A stretch of DNA of 64,000 nt from Cladorhizidae sp. MBARI D1340-BT2 (lineage: Eukaryota > Porifera > Demospongiae > Poecilosclerida > Cladorhizidae): NCBI GenBank assembly GCA_028752905.1, contig JAQNBH010000007.1, positions 17,663,233 through 17,727,232 on the forward strand, written 5' to 3'. This document shows, piece after piece, positions 1 through 20,215 of the stretch (its first letter is position 1; every line of letters starts with the position of its first letter). Both the position numbers and the translations under genes were made by a program. The notes below the pieces were generated by a model. It made no database searches. It was not told the origin of the DNA and was given only the letters and a program-made list of their open reading frames with translations.

Positions 1-98
1 TGAAATTTCATCATAAGCACAAGTGACCTTTGAATTACAATTACACTAGCCCCTAGTACAGCCAGACCTCTTGCTACAAACTTGAATCTACTGCACTC

Positions 99-1345
99 GA
101 TCTTTAAGACTGGAATGAAACTAGAGCTGATCTTAAGACTGGAATGAAACTAGGGCTGATCTTAAGACTGGAATGAAACTAGGGCTGATCTTAAGACTGG
201 AATGAAACTAGAGCCTATCTTAAGACTGGAATGAAACTAGGGCTGATCTTAAGACTGGAATGAAACTAGAGCCTATCTTAAGACTGGAATGAAACTAGTG
301 CTGATCTTAAGACTGGAATGAAACTAGAGCCTATCTTAAGACTGGAATGAAACTAGGGCTGATCTTAAGACTGGAATGAAACTAGAGCTGATCTTAAAAC
401 TGGAATGAAACTAGAGCTGATCTTAAGACTGGAATGAAATTAGAGCCGATCTTAAGACTGGAATGAAATTAGAGCCGATCTTAACACTGGAATGAAATTA
501 GAGCTGATCTTAAGACTGGAATGAAACTAGAGCTGATCTTAAGACTGGAATGAAACTAGAGCCGATCTTAAGACTGGAATGAAACTAGAGCTGATCTTAA
601 GACTGGAATGAAACTAGAGCTGATCTTAAGACTGGAATGAAACTAGAGCTGATCTTAAGACTGGAATGAAACTAGAGCTGATCTTAAGACTGGAATGAAA
701 TTAGAGCCGATCTTAAGACTGGAATGAAATTAGAGCTGATCTTAAGACTGGAATGAAACTAGAGCTGATCTTAAGACTGGAATGAAACTAGAGCTGATCT
801 TAAGACTGGAATGAAACTAGAGCTGATCTTAAGACTGGAATGAAACTAGAGCTGATCTTAAGACTGGAATGAAACTAGAGCTGATCTTAAGACTGGAATG
901 AAACTAGAGCTGATCTTAAGACTGGAATGAAACTAGAGCTGATCTTAAGACTGGAATGAAATTAGAGCCGATCTTAAGACTGGAATGAAATTAGAGCTGA
1001 TCTTAAGACTGGAATGAAACTAGAGCTGAGCTTAAGACTGGAATGAAACTAGAGCTGATCTTAAGACTGGAATGAAACTAGAGCTGATCTTAAGACTGGA
1101 ATGAAATTAGAGCTGATCTTAAGACTGGAATGAAACTAGAGCTGATCTTAAGACTGGAATGAAACTAGAGCTGATCTTAAGACTGGAATGAAACTAGAGC
1201 TGATCTTAAGACTGGAATGAAACTAGAGCTGATCTTGAGACTGGAATGAAACTAGAGCTGATCTTAAGACTGGAATGAAACTAGAGCCGATCTTAAGACT
1301 GGAATGAAATGAGAGCCGATCTTAAGACTGGAATGAAACTAGAGC
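99..1345. repeat. 29-bp minisatellite, about 43 copies
   Basis: Head-to-tail units of 29 bp sharing the core gatcttaagactggaatgaa, with few substitutions (aaact/aaatt, gagct/gagcc/gggct). The array lies in what should be intron 3 or a later intron of the ZNF830-type gene. Bases 1-98 to its left show no feature I can support. Confidence 0.97.
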
Positions 1346-1520
1346 CAATTCAATTTCTATTCAGTAAGTAATCTAATGTTCATTAACATCGAACATGTTT
1401 GTACTATAAAGTATTTTCAATGCGCGGATAAGCCCCCTTTTCTCAGATGACCTTTAGTCAGATGATGTGACCTCTACAGTACAGTACCTGTTGCGGTCTT
1501 CAGACGTAGCCAGCATATCT

Positions 1521-1551
<31 letters not shown>

Positions 1552-1719
1552 GATGGCCATCACTGTACAGAACAATTAATGAAGAGCTCTCTCTGTGCAT
1601 GGCATTATGACTACATGTATGTGGCATTGTATTTGGCTGTCTTCAAGACAGCACTTCATTAACATTATTCATTGAGCGGACCATTATCTCATATAGGAAG
1701 TAGAAGAGTGTCTAGTACT
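1346..1719. other. Non-coding spacer with a short (CA)n tract
   Basis: I see no gene here. A pure dinucleotide CA tract of about 24 bases lies at 1525-1552; the rest is unique-looking sequence. Confidence 0.6.
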
Positions 1720-2795
1720 GCTACAGCCTCCCCTAGGGCATCCTAGAGCCTCCCCTAGGGCATCCTGCCAGTTACTGCTACAGCCTCCCCTAGGACATCC
1801 TGCCAGTACTTGGGCGGGGCCATATCTCAGGAACAGTTGAGAGTTGGGCGATTTTTTTTGGCATGGCGACATATCTCATACATAGGAACTTGTAGGATGA
1901 GTATGAACCAATTCTGAGAATATGACCCCGAAGCCCCTGGTTGAGTTGATATGCCTATAAAGCCACAGAGAGATCTACTGCTACAGCCTCCTAGGGCATC
2001 CTGCCAGTACTGCTACAGCCTCCTAGGGCATCCTGCCAGTACTGCTACAGCCTCCCCTAGGACATCCTGCCAGTACTGCTACAGCCTCCCCTAGGACATC
2101 CTGCCAGTACTGCTACAGCCTCCCCTAGGACATCCTGCCAGTACTGCTACAGCCTCCCCTAGGGCATCCTGCCAGTACTGCTACAGCCTCCCCTAGGGCA
2201 TCCTGCCAGTACTGCTACAGCCTCCCCTAGGACATCCTGCCAGTACTGCTACAGCCTCCCCTAGGACATCCTGCCAGTACTGCTACAGCCTCCCCTAGGA
2301 CATCCTGCCAGTACTGCTACAGCCTCCCCTAGGGCATCCTGCCAGTACTGCTACAGCCTCCCCTAGGACATCCTGCCAGTACAGAGCCTCCCCTAGGACA
2401 TCCTGCCAGTACTGCTACAGCCTCCAGTAGGGCATTCTGCCACTGCTACAGCCTCCCCTAGGGCATCCTGCCAGTACTGCTACAGCCTCCCCTAGGACAT
2501 CCTGCCAGTATGCTACAGCCTCCCCTAGGGCATCCTGCCAGTACTGCTACAGCCTCCCCTAGGGCATCCTGCCAGTACTGCTACAGCCTCCCCTAGGACA
2601 TCCTGCCAGTACAGAGCCTCCCCTAGGACATCCTGCCAGTACTGCTACAGCCTCCAGTAGGGCATTCTGCCACTGCTACAGCCTCCCCTAGGACATCCTG
2701 CCAGTACTGCTACAGCCTCCAGTAGGGCATTCTGCCAGTACTGCTACAGCCTCCCCTAGGACATCCTGCCAGTACTGCTACAGCCTTCCCTAGCT
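1720..2795. repeat. 34-bp minisatellite, about 26 copies
   Basis: Units of 34 bp with core ctacagcctcccctaggaca followed by tcctgccagtactg. A small block at 1720-1812 is separated by about 165 bp of unique sequence from the main block at 1978-2795. Some units are truncated (cagtacagagcctcc) or carry a cagtagggcattc variant, and one variant trio recurs at about 2380-2460 and 2610-2700, suggesting local segmental copying. Confidence 0.95.
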
Positions 2796-2849
2796 GGGGA
2801 TGCCCGCTACATTTAAGATTATCAAATTACCCTGAGCATCGAGAACACA

Positions 2850-3165
2850 GGTTCTACATTTGCCCTAGCCCTAGAATACCATAGAACTTGCCATACTGTA
2901 GCCCTAGAATATCATAGTACTTGCCCTAGCCCTAGAATACCATGTAGCACTTGCCCTAGCCCTAGAATATCATAGTACTTGCCCTAGCCCTAGAATATCA
3001 TAGCACTTGCCCTAGCCCTAAAATAGTACAGTACTTGTCCTAGAATACCATAGCACTTGCCCTAGCCCTAGAATACCATAGCACTTGCCCTAGCCCTAGA
3101 ATAACATAGCACTTGCCCTAGAATACCATAGCACTTGCCCTAGCCCTAAATGCCATAGCACTAGG
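2850..3165. repeat. Irregular ~28-bp repeat rich in CCCTAG
   Basis: About eleven imperfect units containing ccctagaataccatagcact followed by tgccctag. Unit length varies through gain or loss of the ccctag hexamer. Confidence 0.9.
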
Positions 3166-3345
3166 CATATCCATGGTTCATCCATGGATGGCAGAGTTAC
3201 TACAGTAGGTCCATGGTTCATCCGCAGATGGAAAACGTTACTAGGGTCATCTGCAGATGAATCCTGGATATCCATAGTAACTCTGCCACCCGCGGATGAA
3301 CCATGGATGTCCCTAGTAAGTTGGTCATCCATGGATGACACAGGA
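3166..3345. repeat. Inverted repeat around ATCCATGG / CCATGGAT
   Basis: The segment at about 3170-3215 (tccatggttcatccatggat, then gcagagttact) reappears inverted at about 3262-3312 (agtaactctgcc, then gatgaaccatggat). Similar ggatga/tcatcc pieces lie between and after. It may be a small foldback element; no flanking target duplication was identified. Confidence 0.55.
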
Positions 3346-3469
3346 TTGACAACAAAAACACCAGACCCCCCTAAAAAAGTTAAGAATGATTCCTCCCGAG
3401 ATACAACCCTCAAGTACAAAGCGAGTGAAAGAAAAGTGAAAGAGAAGAAAGGAAGAAAGATTCTGCCTG

Positions 3470-3565
3470 GAATTGAACCGGCAACCTCCAGCACCAGTGA
3501 ACAGACAAGCCCACGGAATTGCCCCATTATCTGTTGTGTGCGTACAGCATGAAGCTGGTGCTCCA
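3470..3565 (-). mobile_element. tRNA-like SINE head (fragment)
   Basis: On the minus strand the sequence contains ggttgccggttcaattccag, which includes ggttcaattcc, a near-consensus Pol III box B / T-arm. A loose box A-like stretch (ggggcaattccgtgggc) lies about 50 nt upstream. The box order and spacing fit a tRNA-derived SINE head. The acceptor stem does not close, so this is not an intact tRNA gene. Confidence 0.45.
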
Positions 3566-3663
3566 CAAGGCTAGAACAACACTATGCAGATGAAACTCCC
3601 TCTTCACGTATATAACATCATACTTCAATATAACTCCACTCAACCATGAACACCTCTACATAC

Positions 3664-13704
<10,041 letters not shown>

Positions 13705-13957
13705 TCTTATATTTTACTTGGTAAAGTAGCGTCAATACTGTAAGTCTAAAGCGATCGATGTTAGAAGGATCTGGAGATTCCCGCAGTATTCTGCTCCTTT
13801 ATCAGCTTTCTCTTCTTTCTCTTCTTAGTGGTGTGGAGAAGACCATGCTATATATGTTAGACGACTGTTTTCGTTGAGAGATTTAAAACGCTGCATTTTA
13901 CTTGGTAAAGTAGCGTCATCACAAGTCCAAAGAGACTTGACCCTACAATTATAGAAG
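13705..13957. promoter_or_regulatory. Divergent promoter region of ZNF830 and SDHAF3
   Basis: Only 253 bp separate the ATG of the ZNF830-type gene (minus, 13704) from that of SDHAF3 (plus, 13958), so both promoters and 5' UTRs must lie here or overlap the genes. A block of about 25 bp, attttacttggtaaagtagc followed by gtca, occurs twice in the same orientation (about 13711-13734 and 13895-13918). It is a candidate shared core or regulatory sequence. No TATA box was identified. Confidence 0.6.
13791..13935 (-). pseudogene. Decayed duplicate of ZNF830 exon 1 start and 5' flank
   Basis: Sequence at 13791-13845 (ctgctcctttatcagctttc ... gtgtggagaagaccat) matches ZNF830 exon 1 at 13648-13704 (ctgctccttcattagctttc ... 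gtggaggaggccat), including the ATG. The flank attttacttggtaaagtagc also recurs after a ~45-bp insertion. Read on the minus strand the copy hits a stop after about 13 codons. It is a tandem partial duplication that now forms part of the SDHAF3 promoter/5' UTR. Confidence 0.7.
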
Positions 13958-15756
13958 ATGCTAGAGATGACGTCTTCCAATGTTGCTGGTCGTTTGGCTG
14001 TTCTGTCCATGTACAGGCGTCTACTGCGCCTTCATCAACACCTTCCACTTCGAATGCAACAAATAGGAACTGGATTTGTCAAGACTGAATTTAAGAATCA
14101 CAAAAACGCCTCGGAAGAACATGCAAGAAAGTTCATGAAAGAATGGACGGTATTTAATATTTAGTATGCGCGAGGCAGTTTAATGGTCAAATGGATTTTG
14201 TCTAGAGTGCCTTTGGCCTAATGCCTCACTTGCTGTAGAGAGTGTTGTTTGACTACACCCACTTCAACGACCATTTTCATGTTAAAGTTTCCAGTCTCCA
14301 ATGAAAACCTTTCCTTTGCTTCTATATGTAGTCTCTTCTATATGTAGTCTCTGTACAGTCCATCTCCACCCTATCTATTTATACAGAGAGAAGCTTTATA
14401 CAGAGAGAAGCTAGGGCAGAAAGAGTAGGCAGGGTTTCATTTAGGCTGCCCCTTGGACCCCCCCCCCCCCCTTGGAAATTGTATTATTAAAATTCTTATT
14501 GATGTTGATGAGTGCTTGACATCATGCCCCCCCCCCCCCCCCCCCCTCCCTAAATATCCAGATTGCTCCATTTTCGCCCCCCTTGGACAATTTTCTAAAT
14601 GATTGCTGATAATCAGAAAAGTTGCTGTTATTTATTTTTGGCCTGCCAATTTACTGCCTGGGTGAAGGATAATATAAACAAGTATTCCTGAAGGGGGAAA
14701 ATTATTTTATGCTGTATTTAAGGTGTCAAATAGTAACTGAGGATTGAAATCCAATTTTGGGGGGGGCAATATCCCCTTCCCAATATTGGAGAGAATGCTA
14801 GCACACACTCTCTCTAAGCAAGTGGAAGGACTAGCTCTGCCCTGCCATAATCCTTGTCATATTATGCAGGAGCCAGCCTGCCCTGCCATTATCCTCAGTC
14901 ATAATATCATGCAGGAGCCAGCTCTGCCCTGCCAATCCTCAGTCATAATCATCCAGGAGCCAGCTCTGCCCTGCCATTATCCTCAGTCATAATCATGCAG
15001 GAGCCAGCTCTGCTGCCATTATCCTCAGTCATAATATCATGCAGGAGCTGCCATTATCCTCAGTCATAATATCATGCAGGAGCTGCCATTATCCTCAGTC
15101 ATAATATCATGCAGGAGCCAGCCTGCCCTGCCATTATCCTCAGTCATAATATCATGCAGGAGCCAGCCTGCCCTGCCATTATCTTCTGTCATAATATCAT
15201 GCAGGAGCCAGCTCTGCCCTGCCATTATCTTCTGTCATAATATCATGCAGGAGCCAGCCTGCCCTGCCATTATCCTCAGTCATAATATCATGCAGGAGCC
15301 AGCCTGCCCTGCCATTATCTTCTGTCATAATACCATGCAGGAGCCAGCCTGCCCTGCCATTACCATTCAGGAGCCAGCCTGCCCTGCCATTATCAGTCAT
15401 AATATCATGCAGGAGCCAGCCTGCCCTGCCATTATTCTTGTCATAATATCATGCAGGAGCCAGCTCTGCCCTGCCATTATTCTTGTCATAATATCATGCA
15501 GGAGCCAGCTCTGCCCTGCCATTATCCTGTCATAATATCATGCAGGAGCAGCTGCCATTATCTTCTGTCCTGTAATATGCAGGAGTATGCAAGGGACTTG
15601 GAGAAACAGTTTGAAGTCCTTGAGACTGGAGCATCTTCTTCCGATGTCAAGGTTGGCACGCGCTTCACTTCTGAAGAACTGGACTTAATGAGTGACGAAC
15701 AAATACGGCAGCTTCATGAACTACACAAGGAGACTTCAAAACCATCTTCTTCATGA
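13958..15756 (+). CDS. SDHAF3: SDHAF3, succinate dehydrogenase assembly factor 3 (LYR family), complete
   Basis: Two exons, 13958-14149 and 15583-15756, joined in phase 0 across a 1433-bp GT-AG intron (acg|gtattt ... atgcag|gag), give 121 aa; human SDHAF3 has about 125. Residues 16-30 (LSMYRRLLRLHQHLP) carry the LYR-type MYRRLLRLH motif. They are followed by GTGFVKTEFKNHK and KFMKEW, then in exon 2 EYARDLEKQ and EELDLMSDEQIRQLHEL, all in the family order. The protein acts in the mitochondrial matrix and helps mature the iron-sulfur subunit of complex II. A second in-frame ATG at 13967 could also serve as start. The intron is largely a minisatellite whose last unit merges with the exon 2 acceptor. 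The gene is divergent from ZNF830 and convergent with the oxidase gene. A canonical poly(A) signal was not found close to the stop. Confidence 0.92.
14450..14550. repeat. Two poly-C tracts
   Basis: Homopolymeric C runs at about 14459-14470 and 14527-14546 in the SDHAF3 intron. Similar poly-C/poly-G tracts occur at 11988, 12091, 13029, 33548, 34399, 47423, 53727, 58266, 61800 and 63486, so long G/C homopolymers are common in this genome. Confidence 0.9.
14820..15582. repeat. ~45-bp minisatellite ending on the SDHAF3 exon 2 splice acceptor
   Basis: About 15 units of roughly 45 bp: atcatgcaggagccagcctg, ccctgccattatcctcagtc, ataat. The array runs right up to exon 2. The last partial unit, ccattatcttctgtcctgta followed by atatgcag|gag, aligns with internal units reading ccattatcttctgtcataat followed by atcatgcaggag. 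The functional acceptor is therefore a member of the repeat family. Confidence 0.93.
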
Positions 15757-16235
15757 AGGACTTTTTCTAAAAATGATTGTGTACAAATTCTGTTTAGTTG
15801 CCACGGGAACGTTCCTATTCCGTCCCTCCTCCAGGGGGGCGGGATCTGTGGGGGGTCTGTTCTCACTCCAGGAGTTCCCGACATTATTCTATCAGCACTG
15901 TCCATGCAGCCACCTCTAGGACTAGGCTGAAGTGGCACATCTTTTCGTTTCTTTCTGTTCATTTTCTTTTTCAGTTTCTGTCAAGTACCACCATCAGTGT
16001 CTCTCCTCTGGCATCTATTCCATTCCTGATAATACAACAACACTTTATTTGTCTCTTCTCCATGCACCGAGTGACCTTGAGATGTGCGACAAAGATTCAG
16101 CTCATTGACCAGAAGCTGATCATAAGGGGGGAATGTCATTTGTGCATTTGCAGTAGGCCTGTCATGTGACAATGTCTGCTACACAAGGGCAGTCTGTATT
16201 GGGAATGCATTGCATGAACACTGCAGAAACTGATG
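15757..16235. other. SDHAF3 3' flank
   Basis: Presumed 3' UTR and spacer after SDHAF3. Open frames here lack any recognisable domain. I see no RNA gene or element. Confidence 0.5.
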
Positions 16236-17365
16236 AATCTTTTAACTTGGGTATCCCAAGCATGGGTGTCTAGTATACTTCAGGTATCCCAAGCATGGGT
16301 GTCTAGTATAATTCAAGCATGGGTGTCTAGTATACTTCAGGTATCCCAAGCACGGGTGTCTAGTATACTTCAGGTATCCCAAGCATGGGTGTCTAGTATA
16401 CTTCAGGTATCCCAAGCATGGGTGTCTAGTATACTTCAGGTATCCCAAGCATGGGTGTCTAGTATAATTCAAGCATGGGTGTCTAGTATACTTCAGGTAT
16501 CCCAAGCATGGGTGTCTAGTATACTTCAGGTATCCCAAGCATGGGTGTCTAGTATACTTCAGGTATCCCAAGCATGGGTGTCTAGTATACTTCAGGTATC
16601 CCAAGCATGGGTGTCTAGTATACTTCAGGTATCCCAAGCATGGGTGTCTAGTATACTTCAGGTATCCCAAGCATGGGTGTCTAGTATACTTCAGGTATCC
16701 CAAGCATGGGTGTCTAGTATACTTCAGGTATCCCAAGCATGGGTGTCTAGTATACTTGGGTGTCTAGTATATTTCAAATATCCCAATCATGGGTGTCTAG
16801 TATACTTATGGTATCACATGCATGGAGGTCTAGTATACTTCAGATATCACATCCATGGGTGTCTAGTATACTTCAGGTATCGCAAGCATGGATGCCTAGT
16901 ATACTCCAGGTATCGCATGCATGGATGTCTAGTATACTCCAGGTATCGCATGCATGGATGTCTAGTATACTTCAGGTATCCATGCATGGATGTCTAGTAT
17001 ACTCCAGGTATTGCATGCATGGATGTCTAGTATACTCCAGGTATCCATCCATGCATGGATGTCTAGTATACTCCAGGTATCGCATGCATGGATGTCTAGT
17101 ATACTTCAGGTATCCTGGAGGAATGTCTAGTACACATGTACTTCAGATAATACAAGCATAGGTGTCTAGTATACTTCAGATAATGCAAGCATAGGTGTCT
17201 AGTATACTTCAGATAATGCAAGCATAGGTGTCTAGTATACTTCAGATAATGCAAGCATAGGTGCCTAGTATACTTCAGATAATGCGAGCATAGGTGTCTA
17301 GTATACTTCAAGCATAGGTGTCTAGTATACTTCAGATGATGCAAGCATTGGTGTCTAGTATACTA
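16236..17365. repeat. 33-bp minisatellite, about 34 copies
   Basis: Units of 33 bp: gcatgggtgtctagtatact followed by tcaggtatcccaa. The left half is homogeneous; toward the right the units diverge (gcatggatgtc, then gcataggtgtc with agataat). This gradient suggests recent homogenisation at one end only. The frame WVSSILQVSQA is open throughout but is not a gene. Confidence 0.96.
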
Positions 17366-17461
17366 CAAGAAAATGAATAATAAAGTAAAAATCCCACGAA
17401 CTCTGACCCTATTGGGCCACCCACCAAATTTATAGTTTGCCTGTTGCTTTAAAGACAGTTG

Positions 17462-19112
17462 ACCATAGCATGCTGGCAACCATGGAGCGTGCTGGCAACC
17501 GTGGAGCGTGCTGGCAACCGTGGAACATGCTGGCAACCGTGGAGCATGCTGGCAACCATGGAGCATGCTGGCAACCATGGAGCGTGCTGGCAACCATGGA
17601 GCATGCTGGCAACCATGGAGCGTGCTGGCAACCATGGAGCGTGCTGGCAACCGTGGAGCGTGCTGGCAACCGTGGAACATGCTGGCAACCATGGAGCGTG
17701 CTGGCAACCGTGGAGCGTGCTGGCAACCATGGAGCATGCTGGCAACCATGGAGCGTGCTGGCAACCATGGAGCGTGCTGGCAACCATGGAGCGTGCTGGC
17801 AACTGTGGAACATGCTGGCAACCATGGAATATGCTAGTAACCGTGGAACATGCTGGCAACCATGGAGTGTGCTGGCAACCGTGGAGCATGCTGGCAACCA
17901 TGGAGCGTGCTGGCAACCGTGGAACATGCTGGCAACCATGGAACATGCTGGCAACCGTGGAACATGCTGGCAACCATGGAGCGTGCTGGCAACCGTGGAA
18001 CATGCTGGCAACCATGGAATATGCTAGTAACCGTGGAACATGCTGGCAACCATGGAGTGTGCTGGCAACCGTGAAGCATGCTGGCAACCGTGGAACATGC
18101 TGGCAACCATGGAACATGCTGGCAACCATGGAGCGTGCTGGCAACCGTGGAACATGCTGGCAACCATGGAATATGCTAGTAACCGTGGAACATGCTGGCA
18201 ACCGTGGAGCATGCTGGCAACTGTAGCGTGCTGGCAACCATGGAACATACTGGCAACTGTGGAGCATGCTGGCAACCATGGAACATGCTGGCAACCATGG
18301 AGTGTGCTGGCAACCGTGGAGCATGCTGGCAACCATGGAGTGTGCTGGCAACCGTGGAACATGCTGGCAACCATGGAACATGCTGGCAACCGTGGAGCGT
18401 GCTGGCAACTATAGCGTGCTGGCAACCATGGAGCATGCTGGCAACCATGGAACATGCTGGCAACCATGGAGTGTGCTGGCAACCGTGGAGCATGCTGGCA
18501 ACCGTGGAATATGCTGGCAGCTGTGGAGCATGCTGGCAACTGTGGAACATGCTGGCAACCATGGAGTGTGCTGGCAACTGGAGTGTGCTGGCAACCATGG
18601 AACATGCTGGCAACCGTGGAACATGCTGGCAACCGTGGAGCATGCTGGCAACCGTGGAACATGCTGGCAACCGTGGAGCGTGCTGGCAACCGTGGAACAT
18701 GCTGGCAACTGTGGAGCGTGCTGGCAACCGTGGAACGTGCTGGCAACCGTGGAACATGCTGGCAACCATGGAACATGCTGGCAACCGTGGAACATGCTGG
18801 CAACCGTGGAGCGTGCTGGCAACCGTGGAACATGCTGGCAACTGTGGAGCGTGCTGGCAACCGTGGAACATGCTGGCAACCATGGAACATGTTGGCAACT
18901 GTGGAGTGTGCTGGCAACTGTGGAACACGCTGGCAACCGTGGAGCATGCTGGCAACTGAGGAATATGCTGGTGAAAGTGGAGCATGCTGGTAACCATGGA
19001 ACATGCTGGTAACCGTGGAACATGCTGGCAACCGTGGAGCGTGCTGGCAACTGTGGAGTGTGCTGGCAACCGTGGAGCATGCTGGCAACCGTGGAGCATG
19101 CTGGCTGGCAAC
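17462..19112. repeat. 19-bp minisatellite, about 86 copies
   Basis: Units of 19 bp, gctggcaaccatggagcat, with cat/cgt, acc/act and agc/aac variants. Because 19 is not a multiple of 3 and the unit lacks stops, frames are open on both strands for hundreds of codons. Larger blocks recur (for example the aatatgctagtaacc variant at about 17828, 18020 and 18170). It lies between the convergent SDHAF3 and oxidase genes. Confidence 0.97.
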
Positions 19113-19359
19113 TGGAGTGCAGCTTGCTGTTGGTGCAGAGGAGGAAGCTTATGGTTATCAAGCAGCAGCTTCTAGTAAACAAATGTTGCTGCAAGTCTAG
19201 GGAGGGGCCAAGCAAGAAACCTTGCAATCACCACTAGCAAGGTCAGACAGAGGTCACATGACCTTTAGTAACCACTTTCCCACATTGAACATCATGCAAT
19301 AGCATGTGATGATACTTTACCAGGAGCCATCGGAATGTGTATTCCAGTTAGGCAATTTT

Positions 19360-20155
19360 TGCATAAGTATTATATACATATGTACTATAGCTATATATAC
19401 ATATGTACTATAACGTTATTTATATGTACTAAAGCTACTACAGCTATATGTATATGTACTAAAGCTATATATATATATATACATATGTACTATAATAGCT
19501 ATATTTATATGTACTATAACTATATTTATATGTACTAAAGCTATATATATATATATACATATGTACTATAATAGCTATATTTATATGTACTATAACTATA
19601 TTTATATGTACTAAAGCTATATATATATACATATTACTATAGCTATATATTATGTACTATAGCTATATTTATATGTACTATATAGCTATATATACATATG
19701 TAATATAGCTATAGATGTACTATAGCTATATTTATATGTACTATAGCTATATATACATATGTAATATAGCTATATTGTACTATAGCTATATTTATATGTA
19801 CTATAGATGTGTACATATGTACTATAGCTATATTTATATGTAATATAGCTATATATAAATATGTACTATAGCTATATTTATATGTACTATACTATAGCTA
19901 TATATAAATATGTACTATAGCTATATTTATAAGTACTATAATAGCTATATTTATATGTACTATAGCTATATATAAATATGTACTATAGCTATATTTATAA
20001 GTACTATAATAGCTATATTTATATGTACTATAGCACATGTACTATAGCTATATTTATATGTACTATATATGTATACATATGTACTATAGCTCTATATTTA
20101 TATGTACTATAGATATATACATATGTATTATAGCTATATATATATATATACTATA
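19360..20155. repeat. AT-rich ~22-bp repeat (tatatttatatgtactatag)
   Basis: Irregular tandem copies of tatatttatatgtactatag and ctatatatacatatgtacta. It lies just beyond the 3' end of the oxidase gene and may overlap its 3' UTR. Confidence 0.92.
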
Positions 20156-20215
20156 AACACACACTGAATAGTACACATGAACTCTTTCAAAGAACAAATG
20201 ATAAATTATAAAACT

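Noticed and set aside
99..1345. CRISPR array
   Set aside because: The 29-bp repeats are contiguous without unique spacers, and the DNA is eukaryotic.
17437..19227. Overlapping frames of 200-350 codons on both strands (CWQPWN / HGCQHAPRLPA repeats)
   Set aside because: A 19-bp stop-free unit opens all frames on both strands; simultaneous openness is expected and is not evidence of coding.
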